Positions 21,142 to 32,058 of a DNA stretch of 64,000 bases are shown here, piece by piece. The stretch is from Warburgia ugandensis (Eukaryota; Streptophyta; Magnoliopsida; Canellales; Canellaceae). A program made the position numbers and the translations under genes. The stretch lies in NCBI GenBank assembly GCA_035236585.1, contig CP141126.1, positions 15,451,001-15,515,000 of the forward strand, given 5' to 3'. The first letter of the stretch is position 1; every line of letters begins with the position of its first letter. The notes below the pieces were generated by a model that was not told where the DNA came from, did not search any database, and saw nothing but the letters and a program-made list of their open reading frames with translations.

Positions 21142-24100
21142 ATGGGATTCCCGCAACTTCACAACGGTAGTGATGGCGTTGTCAACAGCCCAAGATATCC
21201 GGGTCCAATGACGCGCAGAGCTCACTCCTTCAAGCGCAACAACAGCGGCAACAAGAATACTAATAATAACAATCGCAATAACTGTAACAATATCGAGATT
21301 GAGCTCCCCATTAATTCACCAGGATCTGAAAACCACGGCAATCCTTCTACATTGGGTGAACCTGAATCTGGAAGAAGGCAAAATGGGAAGAATCCGTTCA
21401 AGAAGCCGTCGAGCATCGTGGGTTTCCGATTTCAGGAAAGGAGAAGGTTGGGTCATTGTATGTTTTTGGTTTTTTGTGGAGTCTGTTTCATGTTAGGGCT
21501 TTTGAAGATCTGCGCGAATGGGTGGTTTGGGTCTACAGTTGAAAGAGCTGGAAGTTATCAGGCAAGTAAATTCTGTCAATCTCTGTTTTCTCTTTCCATG
21601 CTTCTTGCACCCTGTTGGGATTACATTAGAATGAAATTGGGTAATTTTATTGTTCTAGACAGTTTCAAGGAAATCTTGCTTTTGGTTTTCCACATTTTTG
21701 AAGATCTTGATTGTTTCATGGAATTTTCTGGGTCGTAGTTGGATCGGGTATCGTGGAATTTCTATAAAAGAAAGGACAATGTTGTCTATTACAGATAGCG
21801 ATTATTGCTGATCTGGAGAAATTCAATTGGCCTGTCTTTGTTTATGTTATTGTATTAAATTCTTCCATAACTTACAAATGTCTTTTGAGTAGGGATGTTT
21901 AGTTGCACCACAAAAAATACATTGATAATTCTTTTGAGCAAGTCCAGCATTTTTGTGTCAGCTATAAGTGAAGGTTAATTGCGTTTTAAGAAGGAAAAGA
22001 AATTACCTGAACGATGTGGAATTGGGTCTTTCAGTTTCTAGATTCAACTTGGTGGAGCCTCACAAACTTATATTATTGGATCTTAACCACTTTCTCTTCT
22101 TTGGTCAATCAAAACAAGAAAGATAGGAAGGAACTCATGGTTTTCATTAAGTAATCAGCAGAGTCTATAATGGACCTGATCACTTTCTTTTTCAGTTTTC
22201 TAATGAATAAGATTGTGGAATATGTATTTGAAATTTTTTTTATTGCAAGTTCAGTTTGGCCATTTTCTTGCACAAAATTGGACGATGGTCTCTAGAAGGT
22301 TCTCCTTTTTCGGTTGAACAGCAATGTTATTAGTTTGTGATGATGAGGTTGACGTAGCAAGCACTGAATTGCAATCTTTTTTATATGCCACAGGAAGCTA
22401 ACAATTTTTATTGTGCAATCTTTGAGTGTGTTTAATATCACTTGACCAAATTCAAGGCAATTGTATGTTCTTGACTAATTATCTATTTGATAATTAGGAA
22501 TCTAGTTCTCACTTCACTGAAAAGGTGGTTTCAACTTCTCGTGATTTTTGGGGAGCAAGTGATAGTGAACGAACTCTGATGACAGTAGAGTCAAACATGG
22601 TTGCTACCCATGATAGCAAATTTGAGGCAAGTCAAATTGCTGCAGAAGTTTGCAATATTTTGAAATCGTGCCTAGCATGTTGTGAATCATTGAATTAATT
22701 CAACAATGAAGTTTCCCTCTTTCAGTATTCAGGTATCTGGGCCAAGCCAAACAGTGAGAATTTCAAACAGTGCATTGACCAAATTAAGACTCACAGAAGT
22801 AAGTTGATGCATATAATTAGTTACCATAAAATATCATGGGTTCTAAATCAAATATAAGATTATCATCTTTTTTTCTTGCAGACATGGATGCGAAGACAAA
22901 TGGTTTCATTCTCATAAATGCCAATGGCGGTCTGAATCAGATGAGATTTGGGGTATGTCTACTATGGTTTTATTCAAATAGACTGCTATTCAAATGCTAT
23001 ACATTCTAATGCCTTCAATTTTATTGCAGATCTGTGATATGGTTGCTATTGCTAAGATCACGAAGGCAACACTTGTGCTTCCCTCACTTGACCACAGCTC
23101 CTACTGGGCTGATGAAAGGTTTATGTAATCTCTCACAATTTGTTGATTCTTGTCTGTGTTGCGCACCTATTTCAATCATAATCTGACAGGTTGCCCATAC
23201 GCTGATCTGCAGTGGTTTCAAAGATCTATTTGATTGGCAACATTTCATGGAGACACTGAAAGCTGATATTGACATAGTTGAGACATTACCAGCTGCCTAT
23301 GCAATGATTGAACCCTTCATGAAGACCCCCATTTCTTGGTCCAAGGTTAGCACCAACGTTTATTAAATCCAAGTTTCCCTAATTCAATTTTATCACATTT
23401 AGTTGTTTTAATTCAGGTAAGTTATTATAAGTCAGAGGTCCTCCCACTACTGAAACAGCACAAGGTTATTTACTTCACTCATACTGATTCCCGGCTTGCT
23501 AACAATGGGATTCCAAGATCCACACAAAAGCTGAGGTGCCGTGCAAACTACAAAGCATTAAAATATTCGGCTCCAATTGAAGAACTTGGGAACACCTTGG
23601 TTTCCAGGATGCATGAAAGTGGAAGCCCTTACATTGCTCTCCATTTAAGGCAAGCTCTTTCCCTTTAGTGTCAAGTGTCCCTCTGTTTCTAGAATTTCTT
23701 GGATGTTGGGGTTTGCAGTTTCAAATTCTAATTTTTGTTTCTTGTTTCATGGACATGATTATTAGAATTTTGTAGGCTGTTGCAAGAACTTCACCTTGAT
23801 TTTGGTGGCACAAAGCTAAGAAACAAAACCAAAATGATCAAGATGAAATTAATTAAAATTTTGAAGAAGCAGTTAGTAACAGTGTATATAAAATCTTCCT
23901 AAAAAGAGGGATTCGGTGCTTTGGATTTGAGATTTGCGGCTTCCTATTTACTGAATTCGTGCTTCCGATTTAGTTGGATTCTTGAATCTGATCCATCCAA
24001 GATGCAAATCCTATTAAAAATCGGATGCGCCGATTCAGTTTTCTTTTAACATTTTCTTTTTCATTACAGAAGTGCCTATGTTCTAACGTTTTCTTTTCAT

Positions 24101-24382
24101 TACGAAAATGCCTATGTATTTGTGGTTATTTATAAATACCCTTGATGGTTTCTTCCTAACTGTGATAGAACTAGAAGGGAATTTTGTCCAATGGAACTAG
24201 TTTTGGGGAAGAAAACATTCATTTTCCCCCAAATCAGATTTCTCCCTGCCATTGGTGCTCTCTCTGGCAAAAACCATATTACCTCTTTCCCTCCAGGTAA
24301 AATCCTCCATTTTCAGCAAGTTTTCCCACTTGATCTGCTGTTTTGTCTCCTACTCTTTGTATTTCACTCCAAAATTGTTAAT

Positions 24383-24468
<86 letters not shown>

Positions 24469-27400
24469 TATTTGGGTTATGATGGCTTATGGAGTTCTCC
24501 TATAAGGATGAAACTATGAATTCAGTGTTGCTAGTTCTTAATTTTGATAATGAAACGAGTGACTAATGAATATTATTTATATTTTTTAGTTATGTTACAT
24601 CATTTATGTGAATGTTGAATTCTTGTATTTTCTTGTAGTGAATCTCTAGTTGTGGTTCTATTAATATTCTAGTTATTTGTTTTGCTTAAAAAATGTACTT
24701 CTATTACGCTATTTGTTATTCTTTAATATTTTGTTACTTTTTTGTACTTTTTATAATTTTATGAACTTCTAAATTTTTGCCACTTCCCGGCTACCTAAAA
24801 AAAGAAATCAGCCAAATCCCGCTTCCACTTCCACTTCCCACACTGGTGACCTTGTGTAAAATACAGGAACTAATGTGGAAAATCTTTTGATCTACTGATA
24901 ATGTCAATGTTAAAAGGAAAATTGTCTTCTTCTTTTTTTCATGATTTATTATCTATTACTTCAGCCGAGCCAGGAAACCTATTTGTTGATTGTTTATGAA
25001 TGAGCCTGGCTATTCTAGTCCTTCTGTCCTTAATTACATTTTGGTTGGCAGCACTGTTGTTCAGCTCATAAAGCAGATTCAAAGCTCAACTTTTCTCGTA
25101 AAAGAACCATTCAAATTTAACACCATTATATGAGTGCATCCTAGTGGTGAATAAACATGCATCCAATTTATTCCCGAAGACTTTTGGTTATAATGGCAGT
25201 TTGTCCATGAACGGATATGCATACAATTTTCATAAGATATATATGGGTCTTCATTTCAAGTTGGTTAAGGCTTGAAGAGTGCCTTTTATATATGAGCCAT
25301 AAGCCTTCCCTTCTTTGCCCTTTATTTGTGTCTTCAAGAAAGCAGTGATGAGTTTACTGAATTCCTTGTTGCCTTCACTCATATCTATACTTATCCTTCT
25401 ATTTAATTAAAACATCATGATCAATATTATCAACAAACTTGAGGATATCTGCTTTGATGAATCAATCTACTATCCCCAACTGTCAGCATGCATGAAGAAG
25501 GTAATAAGTCCCTTTCCAAAAGCTGTGACAGTGAGTTAGAAAGAGTAATTGCACAAAGAAACATCATTTTCCTTCATCTTTTTCATATATTTGGAGTTTA
25601 CTTGTAGCGTCTACACACAATGTGGCAAATGAGTGTGTCAACTAGTTGAGAATTGTTCATGTAACATTGATGGAAGTATTACTTTCTACTAAGACAATTG
25701 GTAGAGAAATATAGGGAGAGGAGGAAAGACCTCCACATGGTCTTTATCGACTTGGAGAAAACTTATGTTAGAGCCTTAGAAAGTTAATATGAAGGGTGTT
25801 GGGCGAGAAAGGGGTTTCGCGGAGGTATATAGACATAATTAAAGATATGTATGAGGGAGCGGTAACAAATGTTAAGACCACTAGTGGTGAGACTGGTGAT
25901 GTTCCTGTCATTGTAGGATTGCACCAAGGATCAACATTGAGCCCATACCTTTTTGCGTTGGTTATAGATGAGTTAACAAAACATTTGCGTGAGTAGATTC
26001 CCTGGTGCATGCTTTTTGCAGATGATATAGTCTTACTTGATGAGACAAGGGAGGGTGTAAACACAAAGCTAGAGTTATGGAGAGAAGCATTAGAATCTAA
26101 AAGATTTAAAATCAGTCGAACTAAGACAGAATATATGCAATGCAATTTTAGCAAGGAGAGGAGTATGAGTGGAACACCAATCAAGATTGATAACCAAGAA
26201 GTCTTCGTAAAAGACCACTTTCGATACTTAGGATTAATGATTCATGAGAATGGAGAGATTGAAAGGGAGGTTACCTAGAGAATCCAAGCGGGTTGGAACA
26301 AATGGAGATGTGCATCTGGAGTTTTGTGTGATCGGCAGGTGCCACTCAAACTAAAAGGAAAATTTTATACGATGACTATAAGCCGGCCATGCTCTATGAA
26401 TCAGAGTGTTGAACAATTAAGGAACATCATATTCCTAGGATGAGCGCCACAAAAGTGAGGATATTGAGATGGATGAGTGGTAAGACAAGAAAGGATAGAA
26501 TTAGGAATGAAAATATTAGAGAAAATTTAGAGGTAGCACCAGTAGGTAACAAGATGAGAGAGATTAGACTTAGATGGTTTGGACATGTCCAAAGGAGACA
26601 AAAAACGGCACTGATTAGGAGTGAGGCAATGCAAGTAGAAGGTTCTAAAAGGGCAAGGGGAAGGCCCAAAAGAACGTGGATAGAAGTGATGAGGAAAGAT
26701 TTAAAAACTTTGGGACTAAATGAAGCCATGATACTTAATAGAGAGGAATGGAGGAATAAGATTCATGTGGCCGACCCCTAATTGGGATAAGGTTTTGATG
26801 ATGATGATGATGATGATGATTACTTTTTGCTAGTTGTGAGTTGTCCATCTAACATCAATGTGAATTTTAGTGTGTTTGCTCAATGCCTTTTGATATCATG
26901 TTCACTAATGTCTTCTATGTTTTATCATGTCAATCATAACATCTGTCAAATACTGAAAACAATCATTTCTACTAGTTTTGAATTGTTCATGTAAGATACA
27001 TCTAATCTGATATGGTTTCTTTTCTAATATATCATGTGCTGTTCCTTTCTGCCTTTCAGATACGAAAAGGACATGCTTGCATTTACAGGTTGTAGTCATA
27101 ATTTGACATCAGAAGAAGTTGAAGAGCTTCGCCAGATGCGCTATGAAGTAGCTCACTGGAAAGAGAAAGAGATAGATGGAATAGAGAGAAGGAAGCTGGG
27201 AGGTTGCCCACTGACCCCAAGAGAAACTGCCCTTTTGCTCAAAGGACTGGGATTCCCCTCAAGCACCAGAATTTACTTGGTAGCTGGTGAAGCTTATGGA
27301 CAGGGCAGCATGCAATATCTCAAGAATGAATTCCCCAACATGTATTCTCATTCAACTCTTTCTGGAAACAAGGAGCTGGATCCTTTCAGAAATCACCAAA

Positions 27401-28630
27401 ATATGCTTGCTGGGTTGGACTATGTTGTAGCTCTTCAGAGTGATGTTTTCGTTTATACCTATGACGGAAATATGGCTAAGGCAGTGCAAGGTCATAGACG
27501 CTTTGAAGACTTCAAGAAAACCATCAACCCAGACCGGTAACATTCCTTTAACTCTTATTTCTTTTGGAAAATTCATCCTCTGAATTAAAATAACACTCAG
27601 TTTTACGAAGTATAATTCCAATATCTCAGGTGTAACTGGTTCCATTCTAGAAAATGCATGTGGTCTAATCTATCCATTAACATCCTTAAATGCCTTTCCA
27701 CCCACTCGATTGGAGATTTTCAACACTTCTTTGTTTCTTGTTTTGAAGAGTGAGTGGACTTGAGTCTGCAACCATAGTATGAAAACTCAAAATGTGGATA
27801 CCATCTGGACTTTGCCAGGAGTATATGCGGCATTGAGCAGGCAAGTATTGGGCCAACATGGACAAAAAAGTCGCTGCTTTTTATATCATATTTTTAGCCA
27901 CAGTGAACTGGTGGAAACCTATTGCCATGCTCTTTCCTTGGACTCAGCAAAGTCCACAATACAAGAAGCAAAATACAGAAAACATGAAACCTACTGTGCT
28001 GAGTACATAAGTTCTACTATCATGCCTACAACCCCACGGATGAGTGCTCATGTCCAAAATTTTTGAGGCTCTTTATACTTTCCATTACAAATGCCAGTAT
28101 TTCTTTAAATAAGATCTCAAGAACCAGATTAATTGCCTTGCTAGGTAACTAAATCCATAGCATTCATCTTCAAGAGATGCTTTGAATCAGTGAGCTAGGA
28201 ACTATAATCTTATCCAATCATTTGTTTCATCCTTCACCTTATTTGGTAATTTGTGCCCAACTTTGCTATTTCTGGACTCTCTTTTTCTCCACATTGTCAT
28301 TTTCACTTCATCTTATCTATTAATATTTATGCCCTATTTTCTTGTTTTCTGGACTTGTTTTTTCTACCCCCTTTTTGAGTTAGGTCTTATATGCTCATGA
28401 TTCTTATGCTAATCCACAGGCTGAATTTCGTAAAACTTGTTGATGACTATGATGAAGGGAGGATATCTTGGAAGAAATTCAGTTCCAAAGTCAAAAAGCT
28501 GCATATAGATCGCATCGGGGCTCCATATTTGAGAGAGCCTGGAGAATTTCCGAAACTGGAGGAGAGTTTCTATGCAAATCCTTTACCAGGCTGTATTTGT
28601 GAAAAACATCAGCACAGAAATGAAGTATAA
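21142..28630 (+). CDS. plant O-fucosyltransferase family protein (GT106 type), complete 9-exon gene
   Basis: Exons 21142-21561, 22498-22626, 22726-22798, 22882-22952, 23030-23118, 23213-23345, 23417-23649, 27060-27536 and 28420-28630 join in frame to 1836 nt, 611 residues. It is a predicted type II Golgi membrane protein: a basic, Asn-rich cytosolic tail ([10 protein letters not shown] at 22-31), a TM segment at about 104-125, then a lumenal catalytic domain. The signature [20 protein letters not shown] lies at about 219-238, followed by [44 protein letters not shown] and [20 protein letters not shown]. These are family hallmarks of the GDP-fucose-binding fold. Plant members use GDP-fucose or GDP-rhamnose on proteins or cell-wall glycans. 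The exact acceptor cannot be told from sequence. Introns 1, 2 and 7 require GC donors (AG|GCAAGT, AG|GCAAGT, AG|GCAAGC). Intron 7 (3.4 kb) carries a LINE fragment. Confidence 0.92.
21562..22497 (+). other. GC-AG intron 1 of the O-fucosyltransferase gene
   Basis: The frame SYQ|ESSSHF requires the donor CAG|GCAAGT at 21562. The nearest GT four bases later gives an in-frame TAG after joining. The acceptor is TTAG at 22494-22497. Confidence 0.8.
22627..22725 (+). other. GC-AG intron 2 of the O-fucosyltransferase gene
   Basis: 99-bp intron. The phase-0 join [11 protein letters not shown] needs the donor GAG|GCAAGT. The alternative GT at the following GTC breaks the conserved frame. Confidence 0.8.
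24382..24467 (+). repeat. (TC)n microsatellite, about 43 units
   Basis: An uninterrupted CT/TC run inside intron 7. On the transcript it is a long polypyrimidine tract. It creates artefactual Ser-Leu repeat frames. Confidence 0.95.
25686..26820 (+). mobile_element. RTE-clade LINE, 5'-truncated and mutated
   Basis: It starts within the RT domain. Translations include the motif-C region [18 protein letters not shown] (residues FADD), then [22 protein letters not shown], and the C-terminal [28 protein letters not shown] and [12 protein letters not shown]. It ends in TAATTGGGATAAGG and a (GAT)n tail, typical of plant RTE elements. Stops and frame breaks (for example at 25995 and 26277) make it non-functional. 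A possible imperfect target duplication is ATTACTTTCT at 25678-25687 and ATTACTTTTT at 26819-26828. Confidence 0.9.
27537..28419 (+). other. intron 8 of the O-fucosyltransferase gene
   Basis: 883-bp intron (GTAACA to CACAG) splitting an Arg codon CG|G. No repeat or coding content was recognised. The 27779-28066 open frame has no family likeness. Confidence 0.7.
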
Positions 28631-30094
28631 ACTAAAGCTGTTGCCCTTCTGTTTAATTTATGCCTCTAGGGCAGGGGGATGATGGCTGAGAAATAGAGTT
28701 TCTCAAAGCTGCTTCCAAGTTAACGTGAGAGAAGAAATGGCAGGAGTATACTCTCATACCCAACGAAACAGTTACAGTTTATGCATTGATCCAAGCAAAT
28801 TGCGGTTGTTGGGCACATCTCTCATTTCAAGCGTTTGTTGAACAGCAAGTTGAGAATCAATTCAAAGATCAATTGAAAGGGGAAGTTGAAACCAGAAGAC
28901 ACGGTCATTCTACAGATAAGGAGCACGCCAAGCTCTCCCATAACACGGCATTTTTCCTCATTGTTAAACTTATGTCCTGGGAAGTGCAATTGAAAGCCCA
29001 TTCTTTGCAAGGACGTTGTGGATAATGTATTCATATTCAATGAGATCAAATAAAGGTCGCCTAAGGCAGGTGGCAGATCTCAGAGAAAGATATTTGTCTC
29101 TCTATACAGTTGGTGTGAAGTGGAAGGAGTCTTGAATTCTTACCTTGTTGCCTGCCTGCCTGCCTACACTAGTGAGTACCAAAATTCTCTGACGTTTGAA
29201 TTCTTTGGAAAAATACAGACTAGTTTATGCCCCATTTTTAACTTTGAAAATTCTGAACAACCAAGAAAGTATCACACTTTTTGAAGATTAAATGCCATTG
29301 TGCCAATCTACCATTTTTATCACAGCTTTACCAAATTAGCACATTATTAATTCTCTTGTACTGCTTGTAAGTGTAGATGGAAATCCAATTGAGAAGGTTC
29401 AGCTCACATGCAGTCTGCATATTCACAAAATTCTCCAGAATAATTAGAAGTTCGTTGAAGAAGTCTTAAATCTTAAATTATCATGAATTTACCTAATAAA
29501 ACAAATTCTAAAAAAAATCCACTTAATACTCAAATATCATTGGTAAATTTAGTTTAAAAATTCAAATTAAAAACTTAAACTCATGTTTGGAAAGTATTTT
29601 CCCTCCAATTTTTCTTGAAATTTTTACCATTGTTGCCAAAATTTATTAATATTTATGAACATCGGTCAGAAAGTTCAAGTGGCCATACTCCAACTTCCTG
29701 CCACTGGTGCATGCCCTCCTATTACCATCTGTACTCAACAAATAATTACTCGAGAAAGAGATCAAAATGATTTGGCTAAAGATTTCGTCAAAATTAGATC
29801 ACTTGACAAGAGTCCATCGATCTGTTACTCTATCCGATATCAATCTCCCACGTTCTAAAGACTCATTCATAAGAATAAAGATGACTTATTGTCAATTGAT
29901 AACGGTGGTCATTCCATCAGTTAATTTTTACCTTTTTTGAATGGAGCTATTTAAATGATCAAACGAGACTTTCCAAGATCAATATCCAAACAACAATGAC
30001 AAAATATGAACAAAGCTCATGTTACAGCCACACAATCTCTCATCTTTGATCTCGGCCAGTGGTACTTCGGTTTGGACGTTGACATCAACATTTT
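28631..30094. other. 3' flanks of two convergent genes
   Basis: This spacer lies between the stop of the plus-strand O-fucosyltransferase and the stop of the minus-strand MOB1. An AATAAA at 29049-29054 is a plausible polyadenylation signal for the former. A short (TGCC)n run occurs near 29150. Nothing else was recognised. Confidence 0.5.
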
Positions 30095-31990
30095 TCAGCA
30101 CCCAATGATGGGTTCTATTAGTTCATGAAGAGGTGCAAGCTCCCCTTTCTCAATCAAGCGAAATTCCTGCATGGCCCAAACACACCAGACGGCAATCAGT
30201 ACAACTGAATTATAATGTCAGTGAATTGTATTGAACCAGATTATACCACCATTTGTTGCAGGGCCAAGCCAAAATCATTTTAATAACTGGATATTGTACT
30301 ACGTAATGAACAAAAGTTTGATAATTGCTAGAGAGAACGGAAGTCTTTGGTGCACACGGGACACAGTTCAAAGGTGGTGGTGGATTCAATCACTCTGAAT
30401 AAACTATTTTTTCCCCCGAAGTTGGTGGGTTAGCAGACTTAAACCCAGAACCTTCAGTCCAGGAACAAACCCTGCCTACGAGTAGGGAAGCTGCTCATTC
30501 TCAATCACTCTATTACGCTATTTATATGCATGGATCAGGATTTACACAACAAAATTTCTTATTATGTCTGGCCTGTCCTGACTTTGTTAACTAGATTATC
30601 ATATTGGTAATAGAAGTTAAAGATCAAACAGGAACACGTAGATGTCCTTAAGGCACTGTCCAACCTCCAATAGCCAGCTAAACCTACAAGTTGGCCCAAG
30701 TAGGACAACCAACGCACTCAATAAAGAAAACTGCTTTGTTTTCACCCTCCTTAGGCATTGTGGCCCTTGATTTGTCTATCACATCTAAGAATGTTCTTAG
30801 TATTTGAAAGATTAGTTCTTCAACAGCATCAGTACTCTACTCTGTATTAACAGTTCCAGGCTAAACATGGAGGACAAGGAGTAGGATAGCATATGATCAG
30901 AAATTCAAATTGACTAGTTGCAACATTTGTTGTATGAGTTCTGTTTCCGGTAGTTATTAGGAAGCTGTAGACAACTGAACTTGATTCAAAGTGAGGATCA
31001 GTTATATTTTGGTCAGCTATTATTTAGATACAAGAGGCACATGACTGGGGAAAGAATTTGTGCTTTCATTCCAATATATACTTTAGTATCTCTAAGCATT
31101 ATTTCCTTCAGTATTTGAGTTATTTCTTCCCTGATTAATTGCCTATGCTATGGACTGAAGACCTTAGCAGTTTGATCCTTTTCCATTGTAAATTTGGACC
31201 TGGCTATCTCATTTTCAGTTCTAGAGGTTGCTTTTCTGCAAAACATCTTGCCTAGTTATCTTCAGGATGCTGGTAGTCGTCACATGATGAAACTTGGAGT
31301 GCATAAATCACTCAAAATACAACACACCTAGTAGTCTGATCATCCAGTATAGAGTCAGCATTTCTATCCTCCACATGAGATTCATAACAGTCTTGACCAA
31401 TAACATTTGCTAAGCTGTACCTAAACTGCAGCAGTAGAACAAGCATCTTTACTGGAAAAGGGGAAGTATGAGATGTTTCACAGGGGAATCTCATTTTGGT
31501 GTTTAGCGAAAAACATTGCAAGACCTACAGTGAAAACAAGATAGAACTTACCCATGTGAATAAAATAAAATGCTTAAAGCAAGTGTTAAGATGACGCTCT
31601 TCCTTGTGCTTCATGATTGTTTGGAAATGTGAATGGTAGATGTGGGCATAAACTCTGAACAAACGCTTGAAGATTGTCTTAACTACATCTTGGAAATTGG
31701 AAGGAAATGGCGCCCCTGGAATAGACAGCAAATAATTCAGCTGTGAAATTCCATAAAAAAGACATACAAGCCTATAGAAGTTGGTAATACCAAGTTTTTG
31801 AGGAAATATTGACTCATCATCAAGCTGAAGTTCAATCCAGTCCATCAAATAATCTACATATTTTGGTGCAGAAACCTCGATGGGTTTCTTTATTTGAACT
31901 CCATCAGCCCATCTGTACTCATACCTGAGGAATTTCATCTGTTTCAGAGCACTTGCATTTCATGGAAGGTTACTACCAATCACATATTCA

Positions 31991-32058
<68 letters not shown>

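Larger units (their letters stand above)
23650..27059 (+). other. GC-AG intron 7 of the O-fucosyltransferase gene (3.4 kb)
   Basis: The conserved join [11 protein letters not shown] splits the Arg codon AG|A and forces the donor TTAAG|GCAAGC at 23650. The intron contains a long (TC)n tract and a 5'-truncated RTE LINE in sense orientation. Confidence 0.8.

Noticed and set aside
24191-24505. Frame with a long Ser-Leu repeat
   Set aside because: Produced by the (TC)n microsatellite in intron 7.
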